Source: Candidatus Thiodiazotropha taylori
GTDB lineage: Bacteria > Pseudomonadota > Gammaproteobacteria > Chromatiales > Chromatiaceae
Reading direction: 5' to 3'
DNA length: 25,352 nt
NCBI GenBank assembly: GCA_019100305.1
Contig: JAHRHW010000011.1
Location: 1-25,352 of the forward strand
A program made the translations under genes and the position numbers. Positions 6,098 through 14,896 of the stretch are shown here, piece by piece (within the stretch, counting starts at the first letter, position 1; each line of letters begins with the position of its first letter). Below the pieces are notes generated by a model, which was not told the DNA's origin, did no database searches, and saw nothing but the letters and a program-made list of their open reading frames with translations.

Positions 6098-9084
6098 GTC
6101 AGATCACCGATACGGCTTACCCTATTATCAAACCCAATCTCTCGGAAAACGAGCTAGAGGTATTGTTCAAACCCAGCACTGACGAGATTGCAGAGGCCAG
6201 TCGACTGAAGGGTATGGACACACGACTGGGATACCTCGTGACGCTAAAGACTTTGCAGCGACTGGGCTATGTCGCACGCATAGTTCAAGTTCCAGACACG
6301 CTTTTAGACTATCTCTACCGTCATTTTTTATCTCCGCGAAAGCGACCATCCCGAACTGCATTGAAGGCCTATGAACGCTCGGACAAACGTATGCGCCACC
6401 TCAACGACATGCGTCAGGCTCTTGAGATTCAACCCTTTACACCAAAGAATCAACCTTGGTTAATAGCCATTGCTAAACAACACGCCGAAACCAAAGAGCT
6501 GGTTACTGATATCATCAACGTGATGCTGGAGGAACTCGTTCATCACCGCTTTGAATTACCGGGTTTCCCCACCCTAGATCGAATTGCCGCCAATGCTCGA
6601 AAAGCCGTCAACGATCGCTGCTTCCGGAGCATTGTCGACCAGCTGTCCAGCAGCGATAAGGCACAGATCAATGATATGCTGTCACGCAAACGGCAAGATC
6701 CCACCAGCATCTGGCAGACACTGAAGCGGGAACCGAAAAAGCCTACCAATAAAGAAATACGGAGTTATCTGCAGCATGTCCGCTGGTTGCAGGCGCTCGG
6801 TGCGAATCTGCCGGTCCCGGATCTCCCCGTGACTAAGCTCAAACAATTTACCCTGGAGGCCCGGGCGGCTAATGCGGCGGAGATGGCCAAGCTTCGACCT
6901 GAAAAACGCTATGCCCTGGCCGTGATCCTGATTCACAGCCAACACAGTAAAGCCTTGGACGACGTGGTCGACATCTTTGTACGTATCATGCGTAAACTGG
7001 AGCGAAGCGCGCAAGATCAATTGCAACACTACCTGTTGGAACATCAGAAGCGGGTCGATCAGCTGATTGCCCAGTTTCGGGATGTGTTGGCCGGTTTTCA
7101 GTCCAGTGAAACACAAAAAGCGAAAGCCAATGCCATACCCTCAGTCATTGGCGGTGAAGTGGAAGAGGTCATTGCTCAGTGTGATGAACACCTGGCCTAC
7201 GCGGGTAACAACTATATCCCCTTCATGCTGAAGTCGTTTCAGAAACAACGCAGTTTATTAATCAATTGCTTGCGGATACTCGATTTGCAAAGCAGCACTG
7301 ATGACGTAAGCACCCTGACGCTGATCGAACTACTGAAATCTCTCGCCAACAGCCATAAAGCCTATCTCACAGCGGATGCCATTGCTCAAGTGACCGGTGA
7401 GGCCTTCGATTCGGGCTGGATGCCCGAGCGTTGGCGGCAAATGATCCACGTCGTCGACCCCATATCCGGAAAACCGCTGATTCATCGCAAATACTTAGAG
7501 CTTTGTATTCTGGCGCTCGTTAAGCAGGAACTGGGTTCAGGTGATCTGTTTGTCATCAATAGCGCCATCTACGACGATTATCGCGATGAATTTGTTGATG
7601 ACGAGACCCTGGAAAAGGAGTTAGAGCCGTACAGCAACTATGTCGCTCTTCCCCTATCGAACGCCAAGGAGTTTGTCACGCACTTGAAGCAATGGCTGGC
7701 GGATATGGCCAAACAGGTGGATGAAGCCTTTCCCGAGAATGCTCATGTGGAAATTGTTGAGGGCCGGATATCTATTAAAAAAGGTCCATCGGCGTCAAAA
7801 CCGGACATGACCGTCTTGGACAATGCTATCAAGGAGCGTCTGCCGCCGACCAATCTGGTCGATATTCTAACCGAAACGGAAAAGTGGCTTGGCCTGAATA
7901 AGCTGTTTTTTCCATATTCGGGCAATCTGCCACGCATTCAAGAGGCGGAAAAGCGATTTATCACCACCTTGTTTTGCTATGGCTGTAACCTGGGACCTGC
8001 TCAAACCGCAAGAGCCTTCAAGGATCTTAGCCGTAAACAGATTGCCTGGCTTGACCAAAAGCAAATCAGCGAAGAGAGCATCGATAAAGCGATCACGGCT
8101 GTTGTGAACATGTACGACAAGTTTGAGCTGCCGCGCTACTGGGGCACAGGAAAATACGCCTCCGCCGACGGCACCAAGTGGGATCTCTATGAACAAAACC
8201 TGATGTCAGAATACCATATCCGGTACGGGGGTTACGGCGGTATCGGTTACTATCATGTCGCCGATAGTTACATCGCACTGTTCAGCCATTTCATCCCCTG
8301 TGGTGTCTATGAGGCGATCTATATTCTTGACGGCTTGATGAAAAACGAGTCTGACATCCAACCAACCACCTTGCACGGTGACACCCAGGCACAGAGTTAT
8401 CCGGTATTTGGGCTAGCCTATCTGCTGGGTATCGATTTGATGCCGCGCATGCGGAATATTCGTGATTTGTCATTATTCCGACCCGATAAACGTTATCGGT
8501 ACCGAAATCTGGATAGCCTCTTTAAAAAAACGATAGACTTCAAATTGATTGAAAAGCATTTCAAAGACATGCTGCGTGTGGCCGTATCCATCAAGCTTGG
8601 AAAAATCTCGCCATCAACAATACTTCGGCGACTGGGAACCTACAGCCGAAAAAACAAACTCTATTTTGCCTTCCGAGAGCTTGGCTATGTGGTCCGTACG
8701 GTCTTCTTGCTGCGCTATATCAATGAACTGGAATTACGCCAGACGATTCAATCCGCCACCAACAAAAGCGAGCAGTTTAATGACTTCGTGAAATGGCTCT
8801 TTTTCGGTGGAGAAGGCATCATTGCAGAGAACATGCGTTACCAGCAACGCAAGATTGTCAAATACAATCATTTGGTCGCCAACATGGTCATTTTGCACAA
8901 TGCAGAGACCATGACACGCATATTACGGGAACTGTCGGAAGAGGGATTTAAGCTGTCTCCAGGAATGCTTGAGCAACTCTCCCCTTACTGGCGATATCAT
9001 ATCAATCGGTTTGGGCACTACCACGTGAATTTACTTCGATCTGCACCACCACTACATTATTTGTTGAGATTATTCAGTTACTGA
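6094..9084 (+). CDS. tnpA: Tn3-family DDE transposase TnpA
   Basis: At 996 residues this is full length for a Tn3-family transposase. The N-terminal third is the DUF4158-type DNA-binding region. The C-terminal half is the RNase H-like DDE domain. Catalytic acids by position are Asp692 (in SADGTKWD), Asp763 (in LHGDTQAQS) and Glu912 (in IIAENMRYQQRK), almost the same spacing as the D689/D765/E895 of Tn3. The reading frame is uninterrupted, so the enzyme looks active. It makes cointegrates by replicative transposition using the ends at 3429 and 15626, which TnpS and TnpT would then resolve. The start overlaps the stop of a tiny upstream frame. Unusually, tnpA is followed by cargo instead of a terminal repeat. 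Confidence 0.96.
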   Translation: MSQITDTAYPIIKPNLSENELEVLFKPSTDEIAEASRLKGMDTRLGYLVTLKTLQRLGYVARIVQVPDTLLDYLYRHFLSPRKRPSRTALKAYERSDKRMRHLNDMRQALEIQPFTPKNQPWLIAIAKQHAETKELVTDIINVMLEELVHHRFELPGFPTLDRIAANARKAVNDRCFRSIVDQLSSSDKAQINDMLSRKRQDPTSIWQTLKREPKKPTNKEIRSYLQHVRWLQALGANLPVPDLPVTKLKQFTLEARAANAAEMAKLRPEKRYALAVILIHSQHSKALDDVVDIFVRIMRKLERSAQDQLQHYLLEHQKRVDQLIAQFRDVLAGFQSSETQKAKANAIPSVIGGEVEEVIAQCDEHLAYAGNNYIPFMLKSFQKQRSLLINCLRILDLQSSTDDVSTLTLIELLKSLANSHKAYLTADAIAQVTGEAFDSGWMPERWRQMIHVVDPISGKPLIHRKYLELCILALVKQELGSGDLFVINSAIYDDYRDEFVDDETLEKELEPYSNYVALPLSNAKEFVTHLKQWLADMAKQVDEAFPENAHVEIVEGRISIKKGPSASKPDMTVLDNAIKERLPPTNLVDILTETEKWLGLNKLFFPYSGNLPRIQEAEKRFITTLFCYGCNLGPAQTARAFKDLSRKQIAWLDQKQISEESIDKAITAVVNMYDKFELPRYWGTGKYASADGTKWDLYEQNLMSEYHIRYGGYGGIGYYHVADSYIALFSHFIPCGVYEAIYILDGLMKNESDIQPTTLHGDTQAQSYPVFGLAYLLGIDLMPRMRNIRDLSLFRPDKRYRYRNLDSLFKKTIDFKLIEKHFKDMLRVAVSIKLGKISPSTILRRLGTYSRKNKLYFAFRELGYVVRTVFLLRYINELELRQTIQSATNKSEQFNDFVKWLFFGGEGIIAENMRYQQRKIVKYNHLVANMVILHNAETMTRILRELSEEGFKLSPGMLEQLSPYWRYHINRFGHYHVNLLRSAPPLHYLLRLFSY

Positions 9085-9267
9085 ACTATTTTGTCAAAAA
9101 TAAATTCGTATCTAATTGATTAGATTGATAATAATAGATATGCAGCGTTAGTGCCTCAGCCATTAAAAAGATATTTTCACTCTGCTCAGCAATGCAGTAG
9201 AGTCCCCATTTATAGGCTCGATTCGATAACACACTTCTGAGGCCTATAGACTAATATTGGAACTATA
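9085..9267 (+). promoter_or_regulatory. Structured leader region before the cargo operon
   Basis: The 183 bases between tnpA and the first cargo gene hold two clear dyads. ATCTAAT-tg-ATTAGAT is at 9110-9125, and TATAGGC (9211-9217) pairs with GCCTATA (9242-9248) 19 bases before the cargo start. The region is AT-rich and is the only plausible place for the cargo promoter. The first dyad could be an operator or the end of tnpA mRNA, and the second an RNA hairpin. No known riboswitch is recognised. Confidence 0.4.
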
Positions 9268-9744
9268 ATGAGTAAGAAAAACAATCTAATCGGCTGGCGA
9301 GAATGGCTGACTCTGCCGGAACTTGGTATACAGGATATCAAGGCCAAGATCGATACAGGCGCCAGGACCTCAGCGCTGCATGCATTCAGCTTGGAAAGCT
9401 ATCAAGAGAGTGGTATAGCGATGGTCCGCTTTGGAATGCATCCTCTGCAAAACAACACGGATTTTGAACAATGGTGTACAGCAAAGGTTATCGACGAGCG
9501 AGAGGTGACTGATTCCGGCGGGCACAGGGAAAGCCGTTTTGTGATTCGCACCCCGGTTAAGTTAGGTCCCCATCAATGGGATATCGAGGTGACTTTAACT
9601 AACAGGGATACGATGAAATTTCGCATGCTGCTGGGTCGTACAGCCATCGCAGGACACTTTAGAGTGGATCCGGAAGCCTCGTATCTCTATGGTAAACCTA
9701 GAAAAAATACGCATCGTCCATCAAAACAGAAACCTAAAAAATGA
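9268..9744 (+). CDS. RimB-like retropepsin-fold protease (PF05618, 'ATP-dependent zinc protease')
   Basis: The 158-residue protein carries the retropepsin active-site signature DTGARTSAL at residues 29-37 and a second conserved block, FRMLLGRTAI, near residues 131-140. This is the single-domain PF05618 family often annotated as a putative ATP-dependent zinc protease, although the motif is that of an aspartic protease. In Pseudomonas a member (RimB) is encoded with RimK and acts on glutamylated substrates. Here it overlaps rimK by 4 bases (ATGA), strong evidence of joint function. The tail (residues 140-158) is very basic. The expected role is trimming or releasing RimK-added glutamate. It is the first gene of the transposon cargo. 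Confidence 0.88.
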   Translation: MSKKNNLIGWREWLTLPELGIQDIKAKIDTGARTSALHAFSLESYQESGIAMVRFGMHPLQNNTDFEQWCTAKVIDEREVTDSGGHRESRFVIRTPVKLGPHQWDIEVTLTNRDTMKFRMLLGRTAIAGHFRVDPEASYLYGKPRKNTHRPSKQKPKK

Positions 9745-10646
9745 AAATCGCGATACTTTCAAGAAATCCGAAACTCTATTCTACCCGCCGCCTCGTGGAA
9801 GCTGGAGAACAACGTGGTCATGAAGTGCATATCATCAATACGCTGCGTTGTTACATGAACACTACGTCAACCAAACCCGAAGTTCACTACAATGGTGAAG
9901 CGTTAGTGGGTTACGACGCTGTCATTCCTCGAATTGGTGCCTCGGTTACATTTTATGGCACTGCTGTATTACGCCAATTTGAAATGATGGGTGTCTTTCC
10001 GGCCAATGAGTCCGTGGCCATTACACGCGCCAGGGATAAATTACGTTCACTGCAATTGCTGTCCCGGGATGGTGTGGGCATGCCAATAACCGGTTTTGCC
10101 AATTCCCCGGATGATGTTCAGGACCTGATCAAAATGGTGGGTGGGACTCCCTTGGTTATCAAACTTCTCGAAGGCACGCAGGGAATTGGCGTTGTGCTGG
10201 CTGAAACTAAAAAGGCCGCAGAGAGTGTGATAGAAGCGTTTATGGGATTAAAAGCGAATATTCTCGTCCAGGAGTTCATTAAAGAAGCCGGTGGTTCGGA
10301 TATCCGCTGCTTTGTCGTAGATGGCAAGGTTGTAGCTGCCATGAGACGTCAGGCGCCAGAAGGTGAGTTTCGATCAAATCTGCATCGTGGCGGTTCCGCC
10401 GAACTCGTCAAAATCACACCCAAGGAGAGAGCAACGGCGGTACGGGCTGCAAAGGTCATGGGGCTCAACGTAGCTGGTGTTGATGTTCTAAGATCTGAGC
10501 GGGGACCGTTAATCATGGAGGTGAACTCTTCACCTGGTCTGGAAGGGATAGAAGCCGCCACTGGAAAAGATGTCGCAGGAATGATCATCGAATTTTTGGA
10601 AAAAAATGCCCGACCCCATAGAACTCGTACTCGGGGTAAGGGTTAA
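9741..10646 (+). CDS. rimK: ATP-grasp alpha-L-glutamate ligase RimK
   Basis: This 301-residue protein aligns almost without gaps to the 300-residue E. coli RimK. Shared blocks include PRIGASVTFYGTAVLRQFEM (residues 64-83), TRARDKLRSLQLL, VIKLLEGTQGIGVVLAET (ATP lid), RSNLHRGG and the metal-binding IMEVNSSPGLEGIE near the C-terminus. RimK ligates glutamates to the C-terminus of ribosomal protein S6 and can make poly-alpha-glutamate. It overlaps the upstream RimB-like gene by 4 bases and is followed after 2 bases by a peptidase/desuccinylase gene, so the three form a tight module. Carriage on a Tn3 transposon is unusual. The true acceptor (host S6 or another protein or peptide) cannot be told from sequence. 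Confidence 0.95.
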   Translation: MKIAILSRNPKLYSTRRLVEAGEQRGHEVHIINTLRCYMNTTSTKPEVHYNGEALVGYDAVIPRIGASVTFYGTAVLRQFEMMGVFPANESVAITRARDKLRSLQLLSRDGVGMPITGFANSPDDVQDLIKMVGGTPLVIKLLEGTQGIGVVLAETKKAAESVIEAFMGLKANILVQEFIKEAGGSDIRCFVVDGKVVAAMRRQAPEGEFRSNLHRGGSAELVKITPKERATAVRAAKVMGLNVAGVDVLRSERGPLIMEVNSSPGLEGIEAATGKDVAGMIIEFLEKNARPHRTRTRGKG

Positions 10647-10648
10647 GT

Positions 10649-11698
10649 ATGTCGACATTAACAATTGGCGGGGTCAGTATACCGCTCAATAGTCGTGTCA
10701 ATCTAGATCTTCCAATTGCGCAATTACACACACACACACCACTGAACATGCCGATACGGGTGTGGCGGGGTAAAAAAGATGGTCCAACACTCTTTGTGAG
10801 TGCGGCGATTCATGGTGACGAACTTAATGGCGTTGAGATCATTCGTCGACTTCTCAACCAAAAAGCACTTACCCGATTACGCGGTACGCTGATAACCATT
10901 CCGATTGTCAATGTATACGGGGTAATTCAACACTCCCGCTATCTTCCTGACCGGCGTGATCTCAATCGTAATTTTCCGGGACATGAACGTGGGTCTCTGG
11001 CGGGTAGATTGGCAAACCTCTTCATGAAAGAAATTGTTGCAAATGCTACTCATGGAATTGATCTGCACACAGGGGCTGTACACCGCAACAATCTGCCTCA
11101 AATTCGAGCTAATATGGATGATGATGCCACCAACAATCTGGCCCATGCCTTTGGTGTGCCACTGTTGATTAACTCACAGCTAAGAGATGGATCACTACGT
11201 GAAACAGCTGCCGAATATGGTATACCAATGCTACTTTACGAGGCCGGTGAAGCTTTGCGTTTTGATGAAGTATCTATACGTGCTGGCGTAAAGGGTATTA
11301 TCAATGTCATGCGTTCACTCAGCATGCTACCGACAATTCGACGATCAGCTAAAAAAACCTATGAACCGATTGTTGCAAGTAGCACTTCTTGGGTTCGAGC
11401 GCCGGAAAGTGGGATTTTTCGTGCCTTGGTACCGCTTGGCAGTCGTGTTAAACGAGATCAGTTGTTAGGTGTAATTGCTTCTCCATTTGGCGACCAGGAG
11501 TTTGAGGTGAAGGCAGCGTTTGGAGGAATTGTCATTGGAAGGACGAGTCTGCCATTAGCCAATGAAGGTGATGCGCTTTTTCATATCGCACGTGTTCAGG
11601 GTATTCGTGTGGCAGAGGAGAGCGTAGAGAATTTTACAGAGGAGCTTTCTCCGGAAGAAACGCTGAGCATTCCGGATGCAGATGCACCAATAATCTAA
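10649..11698 (+). CDS. Succinylglutamate desuccinylase/aspartoacylase-family M14 metallohydrolase
   Basis: This 349-residue enzyme has the AstE/aspartoacylase zinc site: His55 and Glu58 in HGDELNGVE and His140 in GIDLHTG. RDLNRNFPG at 103-111 binds the substrate carboxylate, and Glu198 (LLYEAGE) is the expected general base. A beta-rich C-terminal domain (about 245-325, with the APESGIFRALV barrel) follows, as in other bacterial members near ATP-grasp ligases. Family reactions remove acyl groups from, or cleave, acidic amino acid amides, so it may remove glutamyl residues or act on a RimK-made product. It starts two bases after rimK. The annotation as AstE itself would be wrong: there is no arginine-succinyl pathway here. 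Confidence 0.88.
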   Translation: MSTLTIGGVSIPLNSRVNLDLPIAQLHTHTPLNMPIRVWRGKKDGPTLFVSAAIHGDELNGVEIIRRLLNQKALTRLRGTLITIPIVNVYGVIQHSRYLPDRRDLNRNFPGHERGSLAGRLANLFMKEIVANATHGIDLHTGAVHRNNLPQIRANMDDDATNNLAHAFGVPLLINSQLRDGSLRETAAEYGIPMLLYEAGEALRFDEVSIRAGVKGIINVMRSLSMLPTIRRSAKKTYEPIVASSTSWVRAPESGIFRALVPLGSRVKRDQLLGVIASPFGDQEFEVKAAFGGIVIGRTSLPLANEGDALFHIARVQGIRVAEESVENFTEELSPEETLSIPDADAPII

Positions 11699-11728
11699 AA
11701 AAACATATCGATTGTGTAAGGTAACGCT

Positions 11729-11809
11729 ATGAAAATATTGCAAATCCTGATCTTCAATTGTGTCTGCAACAGAATGAATACTGTGCGATATTCGATGCGG
11801 ATTTACTGA
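11729..11809 (+). CDS. Possible 26-residue small ORF ahead of the channel gene
   Basis: The ATG at 11729, with TAAGG seven bases upstream, opens a 26-residue frame that begins MKILQILIFNCVC. It ends at TGA 11807-11809, one base before the start of the MscS-like gene. A hydrophobic start and tight junction suggest translational coupling, but there is no homology or length support. Confidence 0.25.
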   Translation: MKILQILIFNCVCNRMNTVRYSMRIY

Positions 11810-11810
11810 T

Positions 11811-12677
11811 ATGTCAACTGAGAAAAATACGGAGTTTGCTGAACTGCTAACAAGTCCGACAACGTGGCTTACCGATACGGCAGAACGAGTATTTCTTGCC
11901 GCTCAATTATTTTTACCGAATCTTCTGGTTGCTGTCGTCATTCTGCTGCTGGGATGGGTCAGCGCTTGGCTTGCCAGGTTCGTCATACTGCGTTTTGGAC
12001 GAGGAATGGACAGGATACTGACGGCGTTACATTTGGAAACGTCAGATCCAATACTGCACAGTCAATGGTCCGTATCAACCATAGTTGGGAATTTAACTTT
12101 CTGGATTATCATCGCATTTAGCATAGTTAATGCCTCCAATGAATTAAAGCTTGTATTTCTAGCAAACTGGTTGCAGGACTTGCTGAACTATCTCCCACGA
12201 TTGCTTATCAGTGGTGTTATTTTCTTTATTGGAAAGTTGACTAGTGACGGTCTTCGTGACTTTATTCGGGGATACGCCACGGCACGAAATATTCAGCAAG
12301 GAGCAATACTGGCACAAATGGTTGGGTGGCTTGTGCTTGCATTTGCGCTGTTACTTGCTTTGGATCAGCTTGGCCTCGATATAAGACTTCTCGAAAATAT
12401 CATTGTCCTCTCCTTCGCAGCATTTTTTGGCGGCACTGCACTTGCCTTTGGGCTGGGTGCTGCAGATTCTGTTCGGAATATTATGGCATCTCACTATCTG
12501 CGCAAACAATATCAACCTGGTCTGCGGGTGAAGGTTGGTGATCAGGAAGGAGAAATTCTGGAGCTTACACCGGTTGCTGTGCTGCTGGATACTGACAGCG
12601 GGCAAGCCTTGATTCCCACCCGCATCTTCATGGAAACGGCATCTGTTATTCTCGAACCGGAGAATCAGAATGAATAA
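11811..12677 (+). CDS. MscS-like small-conductance channel (conserved TM-helix type)
   Basis: This is a 288-residue membrane protein. Hydrophobic segments lie at about residues 32-58, 90-112, 120-145, 165-187 and 192-215. The last is Gly/Ala-rich and is followed by a small beta domain (GLRVKVGDQEGEILELTPVAVLLD) resembling the MscS middle domain. The segments match the 'conserved TM helix' (PF05552) repeat found in a bacterial branch of MscS-like proteins. These open with membrane tension or serve as ion and osmolyte exits. The next gene overlaps its end by 8 bases, which ties it to the MgtE pair. It lacks the classical large C-terminal cage, so gating properties are uncertain. Confidence 0.8.
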   Translation: MSTEKNTEFAELLTSPTTWLTDTAERVFLAAQLFLPNLLVAVVILLLGWVSAWLARFVILRFGRGMDRILTALHLETSDPILHSQWSVSTIVGNLTFWIIIAFSIVNASNELKLVFLANWLQDLLNYLPRLLISGVIFFIGKLTSDGLRDFIRGYATARNIQQGAILAQMVGWLVLAFALLLALDQLGLDIRLLENIIVLSFAAFFGGTALAFGLGAADSVRNIMASHYLRKQYQPGLRVKVGDQEGEILELTPVAVLLDTDSGQALIPTRIFMETASVILEPENQNE

Positions 12678-13491
12678 TGATCCACTTGTAACCTCATATC
12701 TCGAGACACATCCTGCAGCTGCGGCAAGCAGTCTGCATCAGGTTAGTACAACGGAGTTGACAGAGTTCCTGACCATGATATCTCCGCCGGTTGCATCAAG
12801 TGTACTCACTCATATGATGCCGACAGTTGCAGCAGATGTTTTAGACCGATTGGAAGATGAGCTTGCCGCTGAAATATTGTCTCTTATGCCAAATGAGGCT
12901 GCGGTTTTAACGATGCGTTCTCTCAATCGTAACAGACAAAATGCACTGTACAGCAAGATGCCTCAAAACGCAGTATTGCGTTTACGACTACAGATGCGTT
13001 ATCCAGAAGCATTAGTCGGATCACTGGTTGATCCGGATAGTGTAACGCTTCGGCCGGATCAACGGGTGTCAAGTGCATTGCTGTTATTGAGAGAGGGTGG
13101 TCAGCGTATATCACAACAGATATATCTCATTGACAATGAACGTCATCTCCATGGCTATGTTGATATAAAAAACCTCATCGTTACTCGAGAACGTACTACA
13201 TTATCAAGAATAATGAAGAAAGTTCCGTTAGTGCTTAATGTTCGTGCACCATTGCATTCAGCAGAGGATTTAGATGTATGGCTCGATTTTGATAGTCTGC
13301 CAGCAGTTGACAGACATGGAGCTTTTCAGGGTGTTCTACGTCGAGACGCTTTGATGCGTGAAGATCACTCCCTACTGACAAGCATTTCATCTGAGAAAGA
13401 ATTTACCAGAACCCGTACAGCATTGTCCGATATTCTCTGGCTCATTGTAAGCTCGATGCTTGCCCCACGTGATAAGAAAGAAGCCCGTTAA
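12670..13491 (+). CDS. Soluble MgtE_N-CBS protein (MgtE-like without a channel domain)
   Basis: This 273-residue protein has an MgtE N-terminal-like helical repeat domain (about residues 15-115, rich in Leu-Pro-Ala helices) and then a pair of CBS domains (about 118-235). Instead of the five-helix Mg2+ pore it ends in about 38 residues with only one weak hydrophobic patch. In MgtE these two cytosolic domains sense Mg2+ and lock the pore. A stand-alone copy encoded directly before a full MgtE could be a regulatory subunit or a decoy for the sensor. It overlaps the upstream channel gene by 8 bases and ends 13 bases before mgtE. Loss of the pore by deletion is an alternative, but the end is clean and the operon spacing intact. 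Confidence 0.78.
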   Translation: MNNDPLVTSYLETHPAAAASSLHQVSTTELTEFLTMISPPVASSVLTHMMPTVAADVLDRLEDELAAEILSLMPNEAAVLTMRSLNRNRQNALYSKMPQNAVLRLRLQMRYPEALVGSLVDPDSVTLRPDQRVSSALLLLREGGQRISQQIYLIDNERHLHGYVDIKNLIVTRERTTLSRIMKKVPLVLNVRAPLHSAEDLDVWLDFDSLPAVDRHGAFQGVLRRDALMREDHSLLTSISSEKEFTRTRTALSDILWLIVSSMLAPRDKKEAR

Positions 13492-13504
13492 AAGGATGAT
13501 CAAA

Positions 13505-14806
13505 ATGACATCATCTAATGCAATATTTGAATTGTTACGCAAAGACTATATCAATGATTATCCTATGGAAGCCGCTAAAGTCCTTGAACGTATGCCGTTA
13601 GAGGAGATTACGGACTTACTTCAATCCATGGATGATGAGGACACTATAAGTATCTGGAATCAGCTTTCTCCTGATGTGGCCATGCGGATACTCTCAGACT
13701 ACCCCGATGAGAGAGCGGCAAAAGTGCTTTCGAGTATGGAGGTTGATCATGTCGTGTCTATCCTGTCTTTATACGATGATGAGAGACGTCAGCAATATCT
13801 GGATATGATTGGTGGAGAAACATCGAAGGAGCTGACCTTGATGTTAAGCTATCCACAAGATAGCGCCGGCGGCATCATGGATCCAAAAGTTTTGCTTCTG
13901 CAACCGGAAATCACAGTTTTGGAAGCTTTGGATCGTGTTCGTAAAATGCGTCGTAGAGGAATCCGAATTCTTTTTGTTGTCGATGAAGATAAATGTTTAG
14001 AAGGTACAGTGGACGTACAGGATCTGGCAACTTCAACTTCTGAGACAACGCTTGACGAAATAATGCGGCCAATCAAGGCATCAGTAAATGTGATGTCGTC
14101 GCGAGAAGAAGTTGTAGAAATACTGGATCAGTATCAACTCACTGATTTACCCGTGGTCGACCTCAATGGCCGTCTGGTAGGTGCAGTACGTCATCAGAAT
14201 CTTGTGGCGGCTGCTGAGGATGAGGCTACAACTGCCATACAGACGATGGTTGGTGTAAGTCGTGACGAGCGTGCGCTATCCAGCGTTGGCTTCGCCGTAC
14301 GTAAGCGTTTACCGTGGTTGCATATTAACTTGGCGACGGCATTTCTTGCCGCTGCAGTCGTCGGTATTTTTGAGAGTACCATTGCTGCACATACAGCACT
14401 TGCCGTTCTTTTGCCGGTTGTTGCAGGACAGTCTGGCAACACGGGCGCACAGGCTTTGGCCGTGACCATGCGTGGATTAGCGCTTCGGGAAATACGCATT
14501 CGTCACTGGTACCGTATACTGATCAAAGAGATGTCAGCCGGCTTTTGGAATGGACTTGCGATCGCTTTGACCACCTCACTTGGGGTTTGGATCTGGAGCC
14601 AGTCATCAACGCTGGCTGGTATTATCGCCATTTCAATGGTGCTTTCTATGGTGATTGCCGGTATTGCAGGTGCTGGAATTCCCTTGCTACTGACCTTGGC
14701 CAAGCAGGATCCAGCACAAAGTTCTTCCATAGTATTGACAACGGTGACGGATGTTGCAGGTTTCTTCAGCTTTCTCGCTATTGCTACCTTATTACTTGAT
14801 AAGTAG
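13505..14806 (+). CDS. mgtE: MgtE magnesium channel/transporter
   Basis: The 433-residue protein has the full MgtE layout: an N-terminal helical domain (about 1-120), tandem CBS domains (about 125-245), a plug helix, and five membrane segments (about 275-432). The pore motif PVVAGQSGNTGAQ and the selectivity Asp in VTDVAGFFSFLAIAT in the last helix are both present, so it should conduct Mg2+. I chose the ATG at 13505 because AAAGGA (13491-13496) is eight bases upstream; an ATG at 13496 falls within the SD. It follows the soluble MgtE-like gene by 13 bases. Mg2+ import with RimK-dependent ribosome modification would be a coherent stress cargo, but that link is inferred. Confidence 0.93.
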   Translation: MTSSNAIFELLRKDYINDYPMEAAKVLERMPLEEITDLLQSMDDEDTISIWNQLSPDVAMRILSDYPDERAAKVLSSMEVDHVVSILSLYDDERRQQYLDMIGGETSKELTLMLSYPQDSAGGIMDPKVLLLQPEITVLEALDRVRKMRRRGIRILFVVDEDKCLEGTVDVQDLATSTSETTLDEIMRPIKASVNVMSSREEVVEILDQYQLTDLPVVDLNGRLVGAVRHQNLVAAAEDEATTAIQTMVGVSRDERALSSVGFAVRKRLPWLHINLATAFLAAAVVGIFESTIAAHTALAVLLPVVAGQSGNTGAQALAVTMRGLALREIRIRHWYRILIKEMSAGFWNGLAIALTTSLGVWIWSQSSTLAGIIAISMVLSMVIAGIAGAGIPLLLTLAKQDPAQSSSIVLTTVTDVAGFFSFLAIATLLLDK

Positions 14807-14896
14807 TCATTTAACAACCAACTGACAGGGCCTTGCTGGTTAAATGGTTCTTAGTGATTGGCTAAATGATTCACAAATAAATTGAGAACTGCATAC

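Noticed and set aside
9203..9210. TCCCCATT after tnpA as a third internal terminal repeat.
   Set aside because: Only 8 bases match; the preceding 27 do not align with the terminal repeat.
10719..10740. A short CA-dinucleotide run near the start of the M14 hydrolase gene as a phase-variable tract.
   Set aside because: It has only about six units, encodes an ordinary Thr/His alternation in frame, and is too short to support phase variation.
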